Positions 1 to 8,750 of a stretch of DNA of 64,000 nucleotides are shown here, piece after piece. The translations under genes were made by a program, and so were the position numbers. The notes beneath the pieces were generated by a model, which had not been told where the DNA came from, did no database searches, and saw nothing but the letters and a program-made list of their open reading frames with translations. Source of the stretch: CAVYXZ01 sp965223835 (lineage in GTDB: Bacteria; Chloroflexota; Anaerolineae; Aggregatilineales; Phototrophicaceae); contig CBDCXQ010000001.1 in the NCBI GenBank assembly GCA_965223835.1, positions 1,736,001 to 1,800,000 of the forward strand, given 5' to 3'. Each line of letters starts with the position of its first letter. Position 1 is the first letter of the stretch.

Positions 1-2
1 CG

Positions 3-803
3 CAGAATGCCCGTTTTAAGATTCATGGAGTCAAAGACTCGTCAACACAGGTCGTGGTGGAAGTCGATCAAGCACGTTACAGCAATCAATGGGTGGTGCT
101 GGGTATTTTTGAATTTGACAAAGGCGCTCTCAATGCTGGGAGTGTGTTTGCAAACGATTTGACCTATGAGAATGACCGTGAAATCGCGTTTGATGCGATC
201 CGTTGGCGCGAAGTCCGCACCGACACGACGCCGGATCCCGGTAATGGGGGGATCAGTGTACCGGCAGGATTTGCCGATGGATATGATTCACCGGTGGGTA
301 CATTAGTCGAACGGCGCGACAGTAAAGTCTGGCCGGGCAGTTGGCGCGATGCCAGTCCATTCGGTAACTTGTACTTTGTGGGCACGCCCAGCGAGGCTTA
401 TCATACGGGGGCCGATCTTAACCTGCCTGCCGATGCTGACCGTCATGCACCGACCTTTGCCTGTGCCAGCGGTGTCGTCGTTTTTGCCAGTCGCCTGCCG
501 GTGTGGGGTAATGTCGTCATCATCAAACACGATCCGCTGGCGACCAACGGCAAGGTGCTTTATAGTCGTTATGGGCATGTTGAGTCAATGATTGTCAGAG
601 TGGGCCAACGAGTCACACGTGGGCAACAAATTGCACGGGTTGGCAATGCCTTTGGGCAGTGGGCCTACCATCTGCACTTTGATCTCAGCCCAACCAATAT
701 TCTCATGCAGGAACCACAGCACTGGCCGGGTCGTGACCAGGCAGCGCTCTTGCGCAATTATATTGATCCACGTGAATTTATTGAGGCTAATCGACCACGT
801 TAG
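3..803 (+). CDS. M23-family metallopeptidase with N-terminal golvesin-like domain (5' partial)
   Basis: The reading frame is open from the window edge, so the true start lies upstream. The visible N-terminal 80 residues resemble the golvesin/Xly carbohydrate-binding type domain: a V-x-V-D-Q strand, then QWVVLG, then a run ending in FDAIRW. The C-terminal half is a LytM/M23 zinc peptidase: HTGADLN supplies the first metal ligands (HxxxD), then YSRYGH, then HLHFD (the HxH motif). Such proteins cut peptide cross-links in cell walls outside the membrane. The signal peptide, if any, is outside the window. Domain calls are by motif; the substrate is not knowable here. It converges on the DUF59 gene, with a hairpin in between. 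Confidence 0.85.
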   Translation, partial: QNARFKIHGVKDSSTQVVVEVDQARYSNQWVVLGIFEFDKGALNAGSVFANDLTYENDREIAFDAIRWREVRTDTTPDPGNGGISVPAGFADGYDSPVGTLVERRDSKVWPGSWRDASPFGNLYFVGTPSEAYHTGADLNLPADADRHAPTFACASGVVVFASRLPVWGNVVIIKHDPLATNGKVLYSRYGHVESMIVRVGQRVTRGQQIARVGNAFGQWAYHLHFDLSPTNILMQEPQHWPGRDQAALLRNYIDPREFIEANRPR

Positions 804-816
804 GGGTAAATTCATG

Positions 817-840
817 AGGGGGCACTACTGATAGCCCCCT
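817..840. terminator. Hairpin between convergent genes
   Basis: A perfect 7-bp stem, AGGGGGC pairing with GCCCCCT, with a 10-nt loop, lies between the convergent M23 and DUF59 genes. No clear U-tract follows on either strand, so it may be a weak bidirectional terminator. Confidence 0.4.
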
Positions 841-852
841 GGATGGCGTTCC

Positions 853-1185
853 TTAGAACAGACCCCACTCGTCGGCGATGCCTTCTTCCATCATGCTGGG
901 GTCCCACATTTCCAACCCCATTTCGATGGTGGTGGGCACACCGAGGAATGCTTGCCCGGTACGACGAGTCTGCTCCAAAAGCTGCGGCGCATAGGGGCAG
1001 AAGGGTGTGGTCATGATCATGACGATATGCCCCCGGTCTTCGTAGATTTCGGTGCTGCGGATAAGCCCCAGTTCCACGACATTCATGCCGATTTCGGGGT
1101 CAATGACCTGCTTTAGTGCTTCAAGCAAACCTGCTTCTTTTTCATCTTCGCTATTTTGGGTGTTTTTTACATCCTGGTCCGTCAT
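853..1185 (-). CDS. DUF59/MIP18-family iron-sulfur assembly protein (SufT/PaaD-like)
   Basis: A protein of about 110 residues with the DUF59 core: LLEALKQVIDPEIGMNVVELGLI, then MTTPFCPYAPQL with the family's conserved cysteine. Members (SufT, MIP18/Cia2, PaaD) help deliver or mature iron-sulfur clusters. It sits divergently from the sufCBDSU operon, which supports a role in the same process. The start at 1185 was chosen because a GAGG purine stretch lies about 9 bases upstream; the longer frame back to 1278 would run through the sufC promoter and adds an unconserved hydrophobic leader. It could be called SufT-like, but a fused assignment is not safe. Confidence 0.8.
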   Translation of the reverse strand: MTDQDVKNTQNSEDEKEAGLLEALKQVIDPEIGMNVVELGLIRSTEIYEDRGHIVMIMTTPFCPYAPQLLEQTRRTGQAFLGVPTTIEMGLEMWDPSMMEEGIADEWGLF

Positions 1186-1271
1186 GGCCTCAACCTCAAC
1201 GTGAATAGTTTCACATGCATAGTAACAAATCATCCAAGATGAGTCAATTATTATCATATTTATCTTAAATA

Positions 1272-1300
1272 TTGACACGCCTGTTGGGGACTGTTATACT
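1272..1300 (+). promoter_or_regulatory. Sigma-70 type promoter of the suf operon
   Basis: TTGACA (1272-1277), a 17-bp spacer and TATACT (1295-1300): near-consensus. It is about 70 bp upstream of sufC in the divergent gap. No IscR/SufR operator was recognised with confidence. Confidence 0.75.
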
Positions 1301-1372
1301 AAATCTCGAAATTTGTACCTGTGGGTATAAAGTAAAGTTAACGTGCATTAAACATTTGGAGGAATCGCCGCA

Positions 1373-2158
1373 ATGGGCGCAGCTTTGGAAATCCGCAACT
1401 TGCACGTCGAGGTTAAAGAAACTGGCGAGCCAATATTGCAGGGTGTCGATCTCACGATTAAGCAGGGTGAAGTCCACGCCTTGATGGGGCCAAATGGTTC
1501 CGGAAAAAGTACCCTGGCTAACGTGCTGCTGGGCAATCCAGCTTACGAAGTGACTGCTGGTCAAATCATTTTTGATGGTGAAGATTTATTCGAGATGGAA
1601 CCCGACGAACGCAGCCGTGCGGGTCTGTTTTTGGCGTTCCAGTACCCGGTATCCATACCCGGTGTAACCGTTGCAAACTTTCTGCGTCAGGCCATTAATG
1701 CGCGTTTGAAGGCCGAAGACCCGGAAAGTAAAGGGATTTCGGTGCCACAGTTTGTACGGATGCTGCGTGGCAAGATGAACGAATTGGGGATGGATCATAG
1801 CTTTGCGGGCCGTTATCTCAATGAAGGTTTTAGCGGTGGCGAAAAGAAACGAGCTGAAATCCTGCAACTGGCAACGCTCGAACCCAAAGTCGCCATCCTT
1901 GATGAAACTGACTCCGGCCTGGACATTGATGCCCTGCGCATCGTTTCTGAAGGCGTCAACAGCCTCAAGGGGCCTGACCTGGGCGTACTGGTGATTACCC
2001 ACTATCAACGCATTCTGAACTATATCCAGCCAGAGCATGTTCATGTCATGTTTGACGGGCGGATTGTGGAAAGCGGTGGCCCAGAACTGGCACTCAAGCT
2101 AGAAGAGGCCGGTTATGATTGGATTCGCGAAAAGCACGGCGTTGTTGAAGAAAACTAG
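1373..2158 (+). CDS. sufC: Fe-S cluster assembly ATPase SufC
   Basis: The ABC-type ATPase of the SufBCD scaffold complex in the cytosol; it drives conformational change of SufB-SufD during cluster assembly. Walker A GPNGSGKST is near residues 39-47, the signature is FSGGEKKRAEI near 153, and Walker B VAILDETDSGLD near 173, with the SufC-typical DETDSGLD. At 261 residues it has the usual length. TTGGAGG precedes the ATG. It is first gene of sufC-B-D-S-U; sufB follows after 12 bp. Confidence 0.97.
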   Translation: MGAALEIRNLHVEVKETGEPILQGVDLTIKQGEVHALMGPNGSGKSTLANVLLGNPAYEVTAGQIIFDGEDLFEMEPDERSRAGLFLAFQYPVSIPGVTVANFLRQAINARLKAEDPESKGISVPQFVRMLRGKMNELGMDHSFAGRYLNEGFSGGEKKRAEILQLATLEPKVAILDETDSGLDIDALRIVSEGVNSLKGPDLGVLVITHYQRILNYIQPEHVHVMFDGRIVESGGPELALKLEEAGYDWIREKHGVVEEN

Positions 2159-2170
2159 AAGGGTAGTGAT

Positions 2171-3631
2171 ATGAGCGACTCGGACCTGATTAAGAGCGAA
2201 AAGCAACTCACTGAGAAAGAAGCTGCTCTGCGAGATGTTCGCGGTGATTACGACTCAACCTATGGCTTCCATGACGACGACGTGAATTATGCTTACGTCA
2301 GCGAAAAGGGCCTTGATGCCGAAACTGTGCGCGGAATCAGCGAAATGAAGGGCGAGCCAGAATGGATGACCGATATCCGCCTGCAAGCCTACGAGCATTT
2401 CGCGGCGCGACCGATGCCCAACTGGGGTGATGTTGAGTTGCTCAACGAAATTGACTTTGATGACATCTATTATTATGTGCGGGCGACGGACCAGACTGAA
2501 CGTGATTGGGACGATGTGCCGCCAGAGATCAAAGACACCTTCGATAAACTGGGTATTCCTGAAGCTGAACAGAAATTCCTCCAGGGCGTGTCGGCGCAGT
2601 ACGATTCAGAGTCGGTGTATCACAATATTCGGGAAGACCTGGAAGCGAAGGGTGTAATCTTCCTTGATATGGATTCCGCCTTGCGCGAACAGCCTGAACT
2701 GGTGAAAGAATACTTCGGTACCGTAATTCCGCATAACGATAATAAATTTGCTGCGTTAAACACCGCCGTTTGGTCTGGTGGGTCGTTCATTTATGTACCG
2801 CCCGGTGTGCAGGTCGAAATGCCGCTTCAGGCCTATTTCCGAATTAATACGCAAAATATGGGCCAGTTTGAGCGGACGTTGATTATCGTTGATGAAGGCG
2901 CTTATGTTCACTATGTCGAAGGCTGTACTGCCCCGACATATAGCTCCGACAGCCTGCACAGCGCTGTTGTAGAGATCGTGGTGAAAGAAGGCGGTCGGTG
3001 CCGGTATACAACCATTCAGAACTGGTCGAATAACGTCTATAATCTCGTCACCAAACGCGCCCAGGCCTTTAAGAACGCGACGATGGAATGGGTTGACGCA
3101 AATCTGGGCAGCAAGCTGACCATGAAATACCCGGCGGTGTTGTTGATGGAAGAGGGTGCTCACGGCGAGGTGTTGTCAATCGCCTTCTCTGGTAAAGGGC
3201 AGCATCAGGATGCCGGTGCCAAAATCACCCACCTGGCTCCCAATACCACCAGTCAGATTATCAGCAAATCCATCAGTAAAGATGGGGGCCGGGCGAGTTA
3301 CCGGGGTCTCTTGAAAGTGGTTGACGGTGCGGACAACATCAAGAGCAACGTGGTGTGTGACGCGCTGTTGTTGGATCCACAGAGCCGTTCTGATACGTAT
3401 CCCTATATCGAGATTGATGCCCAAAACGTTACGATGGGGCATGAAGCTTCTGTCTCAAAGGTCGGCGAAGATCAGCTATTTTATGCCATGAGTCGTGGCC
3501 TTAATGAAGCTGAGGCTAACGCCATGATTATCAATGGGTTTATTGAACCATTGGTCAAAGAACTGCCGATGGAATATGCGCTGGAACTGAACCGATTGGT
3601 GCAAATCCAGCTTGAAGGGTCAATTGGTTAA
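2171..3631 (+). CDS. sufB: Fe-S cluster assembly scaffold SufB
   Basis: The main scaffold subunit of the SufBC2D complex, on which [Fe-S] clusters are built. At 486 residues it has normal length. It shows the family hallmarks: YDSESVYHNIREDLEAKGVIF, FAALNTAVWSGGSFIYVPPGVQVEMPLQAYFRIN, the conserved EGCTAP cysteine segment, and the C-terminal GHEASVSKVGEDQLFYAMSRGLNEAEA. It starts 12 bp after sufC. A 124-bp gap separates it from sufD, with no strong terminator seen. Confidence 0.97.
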   Translation: MSDSDLIKSEKQLTEKEAALRDVRGDYDSTYGFHDDDVNYAYVSEKGLDAETVRGISEMKGEPEWMTDIRLQAYEHFAARPMPNWGDVELLNEIDFDDIYYYVRATDQTERDWDDVPPEIKDTFDKLGIPEAEQKFLQGVSAQYDSESVYHNIREDLEAKGVIFLDMDSALREQPELVKEYFGTVIPHNDNKFAALNTAVWSGGSFIYVPPGVQVEMPLQAYFRINTQNMGQFERTLIIVDEGAYVHYVEGCTAPTYSSDSLHSAVVEIVVKEGGRCRYTTIQNWSNNVYNLVTKRAQAFKNATMEWVDANLGSKLTMKYPAVLLMEEGAHGEVLSIAFSGKGQHQDAGAKITHLAPNTTSQIISKSISKDGGRASYRGLLKVVDGADNIKSNVVCDALLLDPQSRSDTYPYIEIDAQNVTMGHEASVSKVGEDQLFYAMSRGLNEAEANAMIINGFIEPLVKELPMEYALELNRLVQIQLEGSIG

Positions 3632-3755
3632 ACTGATTTTTCGGCGCTCCGGGATGCGTGCTGAATGAGATCAGGATTCAATGACACGAATAATAAAGCG
3701 GCATGTCAATCATGCCTTTCTAAACACTCCATAGTGGACGTAAGGAGAAAATTCT

Positions 3756-5093
3756 GTGGTGGTAGTGAGACGGCGCTCCAGCGCAGCGGTTGCGCCCCGA
3801 TATACACAGGCTGATGTGGAAGCCTTGAGCGCGGCCAACAATGAACCGCAATGGCTGCGGGAAGCACGCCTGCAAGCCTGGGATGTCTATGAAGATTTGC
3901 CGATGCCAACGCTGCGTGATGAGGAATGGCGGCGCACGGATTATCGCAGCATTCGCTGGGACGAAGCCGACCAGATGGTCGTGGCGAATGGCGCAACTCT
4001 TGATGCAGTTCCGTCGGAAAATCTGGAACCCCTCGTCGGCGAAGGTGATGGTGGGCGCATGGTCTTCGTCGATGGTGATCTGGTCAAATATGAATTCTCG
4101 GCTGAACTGGCAGCGCAGGGGATCATCTTTCAGGATTTACTGACCGCAGCCACCGAACATCAAGACCTCGTTCGCTCCCACTTGATGACCCAGGCTGTCA
4201 AAACGACTGATGGCAAATTTGCGGCCTTGCATGGGGCATTGTGGACGCATGGTGTGTTTCTGTATGTGCCGCGTGGTATAGCGGCTGAGTTGCCGTTTCA
4301 TGTAGTAATGTATAACACCCAGCCCGGCGCAAGTCTCGGTCATGCGTTGATTGTATTGGATGAGAATTCGCAGGCAACCGTGCAGGTTGAATATGCCAGC
4401 GCGACTGCCGATACGCATTCGGCTTACATTGGTGTCACCGAGTTGATTGTCGGTGACGCATCGAACCTGACCTATGTCGCTTTACAGGATTGGAATCGCG
4501 AAACTTACGAATTCAGTCACCAACGGGCGCTGGTTGGACGCGATGGTAACCTGAACTGGGTGGTGGGAGTGATGGGTAGTCGCCTGACCAAGGCCTATCT
4601 GGAGCTCGATATTAATGGTAAGGGCGGCCATGGGCGCATGTCCGGCTTCTTCTTCGCCGACCATAACCAGATGTTTGACCTCGATACGCAACAAAATCAT
4701 AATGCGCCGCTGACGACATCTGATTTGCTCTATAAAGGGGCGGCAAAAGATCACGCCCGGACACTCTGGCAGGGAATGATTAAGTCATTGCCAGAGATGC
4801 AGAAGATTGATGGATTTCAGGCGTGCCGCAATATGCTGTTGAGTGAAGAAGCCCGCATGGATGCGATTCCAGGCCTGGAGATTGAGGCCGATGACGTCGC
4901 GTGTTCTCATGCGGCGACGTTTGGCACGCTGGAAGAACAGCCACTCTTTTACCTGATGAGCCGGGGGATTCCACGACCGCAAGCGGAACTGATGTTAATC
5001 GAAGGCTTCTTTGATGAATTGCTGGACCGGGTGCCGTTTGAGGGTGTGCGTGAACGGCTGCAGGCCGCCGTCGAAGCCAAAATCGTCGGCTAG
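3756..5093 (+). CDS. sufD: Fe-S cluster assembly protein SufD
   Basis: The SufB paralogue completing the SufBC2D scaffold. At 445 residues it has the right length. The N-terminal EPQWLREARLQAWDVYEDLPMPTLRDEEWRRTDY is typical, and the C-terminal beta-helix end carries CSHAATFGTLEEQPLFYLMSRGIPRPQAELMLIEGFF, including the SufD histidine. The start is GTG at 3756, preceded by AAGGAG with good spacing; further GTG codons just downstream are possible alternatives. Confidence 0.96.
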   Translation: MVVVRRRSSAAVAPRYTQADVEALSAANNEPQWLREARLQAWDVYEDLPMPTLRDEEWRRTDYRSIRWDEADQMVVANGATLDAVPSENLEPLVGEGDGGRMVFVDGDLVKYEFSAELAAQGIIFQDLLTAATEHQDLVRSHLMTQAVKTTDGKFAALHGALWTHGVFLYVPRGIAAELPFHVVMYNTQPGASLGHALIVLDENSQATVQVEYASATADTHSAYIGVTELIVGDASNLTYVALQDWNRETYEFSHQRALVGRDGNLNWVVGVMGSRLTKAYLELDINGKGGHGRMSGFFFADHNQMFDLDTQQNHNAPLTTSDLLYKGAAKDHARTLWQGMIKSLPEMQKIDGFQACRNMLLSEEARMDAIPGLEIEADDVACSHAATFGTLEEQPLFYLMSRGIPRPQAELMLIEGFFDELLDRVPFEGVRERLQAAVEAKIVG

Positions 5094-5120
5094 TTCCCTG
5101 TGTGATAGACTGCTTTGAAG

Positions 5121-5150
5121 GCGCGTTTTCCTGTGGGGGACGCGCTTTTG
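5121..5150 (+). terminator. Intrinsic terminator or attenuator between sufD and sufS
   Basis: The stem GCGCGT/ACGCGC (5121-5126, 5140-5145) extends inward through G-U and C-G pairs to a 3-nt loop, giving up to 11 pairs, and is followed by TTTTGTTT. It lies inside an operon whose next gene runs the same way, so partial readthrough is likely. Confidence 0.6.
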
Positions 5151-5181
5151 TTTGTTATCAGAACAAGTGAGGATAAACGCT

Positions 5182-6420
5182 ATGGCGCAATATGATGTCG
5201 AGGCCGTGCGCGCCGATTTTCCGATTCTACATGAAATGCATCATGCCGATGTGCCGTTGATCTATCTGGATAATGCCGCATCCAGCCAGAAACCGCGACA
5301 GGTCATTGATGCACTGGATGATTATTACCGGCGCTACAATGCCAATGTACATCGCGGCGTTCACAAACTGAGCGAGGAAGCCACCGCAGCCTACGAAACC
5401 GCGCGCATCAAAATTCGCAAATTTATTCATGCCGCCAGCAAGCGCGAGATTATTTATACGAGCGGCACGACCGAGAGTATTAATCTGGTTGCGCAGTCGT
5501 GGGGACGGGCCAACTTGCAGGCAGGGGATGTCGTGGTGTCAACCGTGATGGAGCATCATTCCAACATCGTTCCCTGGCAGATGCTGGAAGCCGAGAAGGG
5601 CATCCGCGTTAAATATATTCCGGTCTTACCCGACGGCACGCTCGATCTGGAAGCCTATGGCGCGTTGTTGCGTGATGAACCGGTAAAGCTGGTAGCAGTC
5701 ACACATGTGTCGAATGTGCTGGGAACCATCAATCCGATTGATGTGATGACTCAACAGGCCCATGAAGCCGGAGCACTCATGATCGTTGATGGCGCACAGG
5801 CCGTGCCGCATATGCCAGTCGATGTGCAAGCGCTGGATGTTGATTTTTATGTTTTCAGCGGGCATAAGATGATTGGACCCACTGGAATCGGCGTACTTTA
5901 CGGTAAACGTGATTTGCTGGAAGCGATGCCACCCTGGAAAGGGGGGGGGGACATGATCTCAGTCGTGAGCCTCGACGGCAGTACCTGGAATGAATTGCCC
6001 TACAAGTTTGAGGCAGGAACGCCGATTATTGCCGGGGCAATCGGTTTGGGCTATGCCGTAGACTATCTGGCAGCGCTGGGCATGGATAAGGTTGCGGAAC
6101 ATGAACACGCAATGACCGAATATGCATTGGACCGGCTCGTTGAAGTGCCAGGTTTGAAACTTATTGGGCCGGAAGATGCGTCACAAAAAGGGGCAGTCGC
6201 TGCGTTTACGTTTGAAGGTATTCATGCCCACGATGTCGCGCAAGTTCTTGATTCGCAGGGGATCGCGGTGCGGGCAGGCCATCATTGCGCCATGCCGTTG
6301 CATACCGAATGTGGCATCACGGCGACGACTCGTGCCAGTTTCTATCTCTATAATTTGCCATCCGAGGTTGACGCCTTAATTGCCGGGTTGTATAAAGCAA
6401 AAGCAACATTTGCGGTCTAG
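5182..6420 (+). CDS. sufS: Cysteine desulfurase SufS
   Basis: A PLP enzyme (class V aminotransferase fold) that takes sulfur from L-cysteine as a persulfide and passes it to SufU. It has the full family pattern: AVRADFPIL start, YLDNAASSQKP, FTSGTTE-type YTSGTTESINLVAQSWG, the PLP-lysine motif FSGHKMIGPTGIGVLYG, and the active-site cysteine in RAGHHCAMPLH. ATG 5182 was chosen because GTGAGGA lies at proper spacing; a TTG-started extension to 5152 would begin inside the terminator hairpin. sufU follows after 18 bp. Confidence 0.96.
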   Translation: MAQYDVEAVRADFPILHEMHHADVPLIYLDNAASSQKPRQVIDALDDYYRRYNANVHRGVHKLSEEATAAYETARIKIRKFIHAASKREIIYTSGTTESINLVAQSWGRANLQAGDVVVSTVMEHHSNIVPWQMLEAEKGIRVKYIPVLPDGTLDLEAYGALLRDEPVKLVAVTHVSNVLGTINPIDVMTQQAHEAGALMIVDGAQAVPHMPVDVQALDVDFYVFSGHKMIGPTGIGVLYGKRDLLEAMPPWKGGGDMISVVSLDGSTWNELPYKFEAGTPIIAGAIGLGYAVDYLAALGMDKVAEHEHAMTEYALDRLVEVPGLKLIGPEDASQKGAVAAFTFEGIHAHDVAQVLDSQGIAVRAGHHCAMPLHTECGITATTRASFYLYNLPSEVDALIAGLYKAKATFAV

Positions 6421-6438
6421 CGCTGAGGGAAGCGAATC

Positions 6439-6843
6439 ATGGACGATATGTATCGCGAAATTATCCTGGATCATGCAAAGAACCCCCGGCACGCGGGTGT
6501 GCTTGATCCAGCCGATATTGATTATGAGGATCACAATCCGCTGTGTGGTGATCGCCTGCATCTAACGTTGCGGGTGGATGAAAATGACACGATTACCGAC
6601 CTGGCCTGGGATGGTGACGGTTGCGCCATCAGTCAGGCGACGGCTTCGTTGCTGGGTGAAGAAATCGTTGGTAAGTCATTGGAAGAAGTCAAAGCAATCG
6701 CCAAAGATGATATTTTTGATCTGGTCGGCATTCCCTTGTCGATGAACCGGGTGAAATGTGCGTTGTTGTCGCTCAAAGTGCTGCATGTTGGCGTGTATGG
6801 TGCAGACCACTGGCGCAAAATCGAAGATGAAGACGAGGAATAG
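6439..6843 (+). CDS. sufU: SufU sulfur-transfer scaffold
   Basis: A zinc-dependent sulfur acceptor that partners SufS in Firmicute-type SUF systems. It has 134 residues, with NPLCGDRLHL, DGDGCAISQATASLL and RVKCALLSLKVL giving the three conserved cysteines and the Asp ligand. The region between residues 100 and 110 is short, as in SufU rather than IscU. It abuts the Rieske gene with no gap, so the two are probably translationally coupled. Confidence 0.94.
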   Translation: MDDMYREIILDHAKNPRHAGVLDPADIDYEDHNPLCGDRLHLTLRVDENDTITDLAWDGDGCAISQATASLLGEEIVGKSLEEVKAIAKDDIFDLVGIPLSMNRVKCALLSLKVLHVGVYGADHWRKIEDEDEE

Positions 6844-7164
6844 ATGGCTGCACAATATTATACCGTAGCGACACAGGCTGAATTACCACCCGGTGAACGA
6901 CTGGTTGTCGAAATTGGCTACCATGTCATTGCCATCTTTAATGTTGACGGGCAGTACTACGCCATCAAAGATGTGTGTACCCATGATGACGGTCCACTGG
7001 CCGATGGTGAATTGAAGGGTTGTGAGATCGAATGCCCGCGACACTATGCCCGATTTGATTTGCGCGATGGGTCGGTTACCGCGCCTCCCGCCGTATTACC
7101 GATCCCCGTGTACCCGGTTCGGATTGCGGATGAGAACATTCAAGTCGAAGTTGATGCAGGCTAA
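6844..7164 (+). CDS. Rieske [2Fe-2S] ferredoxin (NirD/SufE-neighbour type)
   Basis: A 106-residue single-domain Rieske protein. The two ligand motifs are CTHDDGPL and CPRHYARFDLRDG (CxH...CxxH), in the order and spacing of the non-haem oxygenase ferredoxin class. It has no signal or membrane segment, so it is a soluble electron carrier. The start ATG directly follows the sufU stop, so it is part of the SUF transcript. Stand-alone Rieske genes at the end of suf operons are known in several phyla, but the electron partner is not visible here. Confidence 0.9.
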   Translation: MAAQYYTVATQAELPPGERLVVEIGYHVIAIFNVDGQYYAIKDVCTHDDGPLADGELKGCEIECPRHYARFDLRDGSVTAPPAVLPIPVYPVRIADENIQVEVDAG

Positions 7165-7184
7165 CCAGCGAGTAGGGAAGTCCA

Positions 7185-7940
7185 ATGCTTGATTCGTGGT
7201 ATAGCGGTCAGACACTCGTTTTCGGGCATCGTGGGGCCAGCGCCTTTGCGCCGATGAATACATTGCCAGCATTTGAACTGGCGGTGGAACAGGGTGCCGA
7301 TGGCGTTGAGCTGGATGTTCAGCGTTCACAGGATGGTCATGCGGTCATTGTTCATGATTTTACAGTCGATCATACGACTGATGGCAGTGGTCACGTCGCC
7401 GACATGTCGTTGGCAGAGCTTAAGGAATTGGATGCGGGTAGCTGGTTTAGCGCAACCTTTCGTGGTGTTCGGATACCAACCTTAGATGAGGTTTTTGAGA
7501 CCGTCGGCCAAAAATTGTGTATCAATGTCGAAATCAAGTCGGACTCAGCCGAAACCGATGGCATCGAGCAACTGGTTGCTAACATCATCACTCGTCACGA
7601 TCTTGAGCAACGAGTAATCGTCTCTTCATTTAATCCGCTGGCGCTTAAACGCTTTCGGGATATTCTGCCCTTCGTACCGATCGGTTTTTTGTACTCGGCG
7701 GATGTCCCGGTAGATACTCGTCAGATGATGCGTGATATGCAATTATCACACGAGGCGCGGCATCCCCATCACGAACTGATTGATGCCGAATATATGGAAT
7801 GGACGAAAAAGAACGGTTATCGCGTCAATACCTGGACCGTGAATGACCTGGAACGGGCGGTCACGCTGCGCGATCTGGGCGTAGATGCCATCATCACCGA
7901 TAAGCCAGTTGATTTGCTCCGGGCGCTGCGCGGCGAGTAG
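7185..7940 (+). CDS. Glycerophosphodiester phosphodiesterase
   Basis: Hydrolyses glycerophosphodiesters to glycerol 3-phosphate and an alcohol; GDPD TIM-barrel family. Residues 13-45 give FGHRGASAFAPMNTLPAF...ADGVELDVQRSQDGHAVIVHD, which contains the catalytic HRG, the E-x-D metal pair and the second histidine (VHD). The end has the usual VNTWTVNDLERAVTLRDLGVDAIITDKP. No signal peptide is present, so it is the cytosolic UgpQ-like type. Spacing of 20 bp from the Rieske gene suggests the same transcript. Confidence 0.92.
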   Translation: MLDSWYSGQTLVFGHRGASAFAPMNTLPAFELAVEQGADGVELDVQRSQDGHAVIVHDFTVDHTTDGSGHVADMSLAELKELDAGSWFSATFRGVRIPTLDEVFETVGQKLCINVEIKSDSAETDGIEQLVANIITRHDLEQRVIVSSFNPLALKRFRDILPFVPIGFLYSADVPVDTRQMMRDMQLSHEARHPHHELIDAEYMEWTKKNGYRVNTWTVNDLERAVTLRDLGVDAIITDKPVDLLRALRGE

Positions 7941-7946
7941 GCCAGA

Positions 7947-8594
7947 ATGGTGTTTTGGTGGGCGCTGATTAAGCTGGGCTTTCGGCTGCTCTATAACGAA
8001 TTCGCGTTTACCTATGATTGGGTAAGCTGGGGAGTTTCGCTGGGAGCATGGCGTTGCTGGCAACGGTCTGTGCTCAAGTACCTTGAAGTTGAACCCGGCG
8101 CGGCCATCCTTGAGATTGCACACGGAACCGGCAACTTGCAACTTGACTTGCACGCAGCCGGATATCAGGTCTTCGGTCACGATTTATCTGCTAATATGGG
8201 CCGCATCGCGCAGGCAAAGTTGCAGCGTCAGCAATTCTCAGCATGGCTTTCACGGGGTCGGGCACAGCAGTTGCCCTATGCATCGGGACAGATTGCAGCA
8301 GTAATCAGCACCTTTCCGACCAATTTTATTCTGGAACCCGACACACTAATTGAGGTCCAGCGCGTGCTGCAGCCCGGCGGTCAGTTCTTAATTGTGCCCA
8401 ACGGCATGTTCACGACCGGTGGTGTCGTCGCGGCTGGTTTGGAGTGGCTGTACCGTGTGACCGGCCAACGAGATAATAGCCAGTTTGATGTCGTAGAATT
8501 TTTTGATCAGTACGGATTTCGTGTCGAAATTACGCGAGAACGCTGTCCACGCAGCATGGCAACCATCATCACCGCCAGCAAAAAAACACGCTAG
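7947..8594 (+). CDS. Class I SAM-dependent methyltransferase
   Basis: A 215-residue protein with a Methyltransf_11-like pattern: AILEIAHGTGNLQLDL (SAM-binding motif I, with HGTGN instead of the common GxGxG), VFGHDLSANMGRIAQAKL (acidic residue after strand 2), and LQPGGQFLIVPNG. An amphipathic N-terminus precedes it. The substrate is unknown. It starts 6 bp after the GDPD gene, so a lipid-related substrate is possible, but that is inference only. Confidence 0.8.
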   Translation: MVFWWALIKLGFRLLYNEFAFTYDWVSWGVSLGAWRCWQRSVLKYLEVEPGAAILEIAHGTGNLQLDLHAAGYQVFGHDLSANMGRIAQAKLQRQQFSAWLSRGRAQQLPYASGQIAAVISTFPTNFILEPDTLIEVQRVLQPGGQFLIVPNGMFTTGGVVAAGLEWLYRVTGQRDNSQFDVVEFFDQYGFRVEITRERCPRSMATIITASKKTR

Positions 8595-8613
8595 CATTCT
8601 TCAAAACTCATGC

Positions 8614-8619
8614 TATAAT
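8614..8619 (+). promoter_or_regulatory. Extended -10 promoter for tRNA-His
   Basis: TGCTATAAT, i.e. a consensus TATAAT with an upstream TGn, lies 11 bp before the mature tRNA 5' end. No good -35 box is visible. Confidence 0.6.
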
Positions 8620-8630
8620 TTTCTGAGTAT

Positions 8631-8706
8631 GGTGGGTGTAGCTCAATGGCAGAGCGTCAGATTGTGGTTCTGAATGTTGTGGGTTCGAGCCCCATCACCC
8701 ACCCCA
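8631..8706 (+). tRNA. tRNA-His (GTG)
   Basis: Cloverleaf: acceptor GTGGGTG/CACCCAC, anticodon loop TTGTGGT (anticodon GTG) and T-arm GTGGGTTCGAGCCCCAT. The encoded extra G at the -1 position (8631) facing C73 is diagnostic for tRNA-His. CCA is encoded (8704-8706). Confidence 0.96.
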
Positions 8707-8713
8707 AGTATTA

Positions 8714-8737
8714 ACGCCCTGGTTGGGCGTTTTTTTG
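8714..8737 (+). terminator. Rho-independent terminator after tRNA-His
   Basis: ACGCCC/GGGCGT stem with a 5-nt loop, followed by seven T residues. Confidence 0.9.
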
Positions 8738-8750
8738 TGTCACCGGGCAG

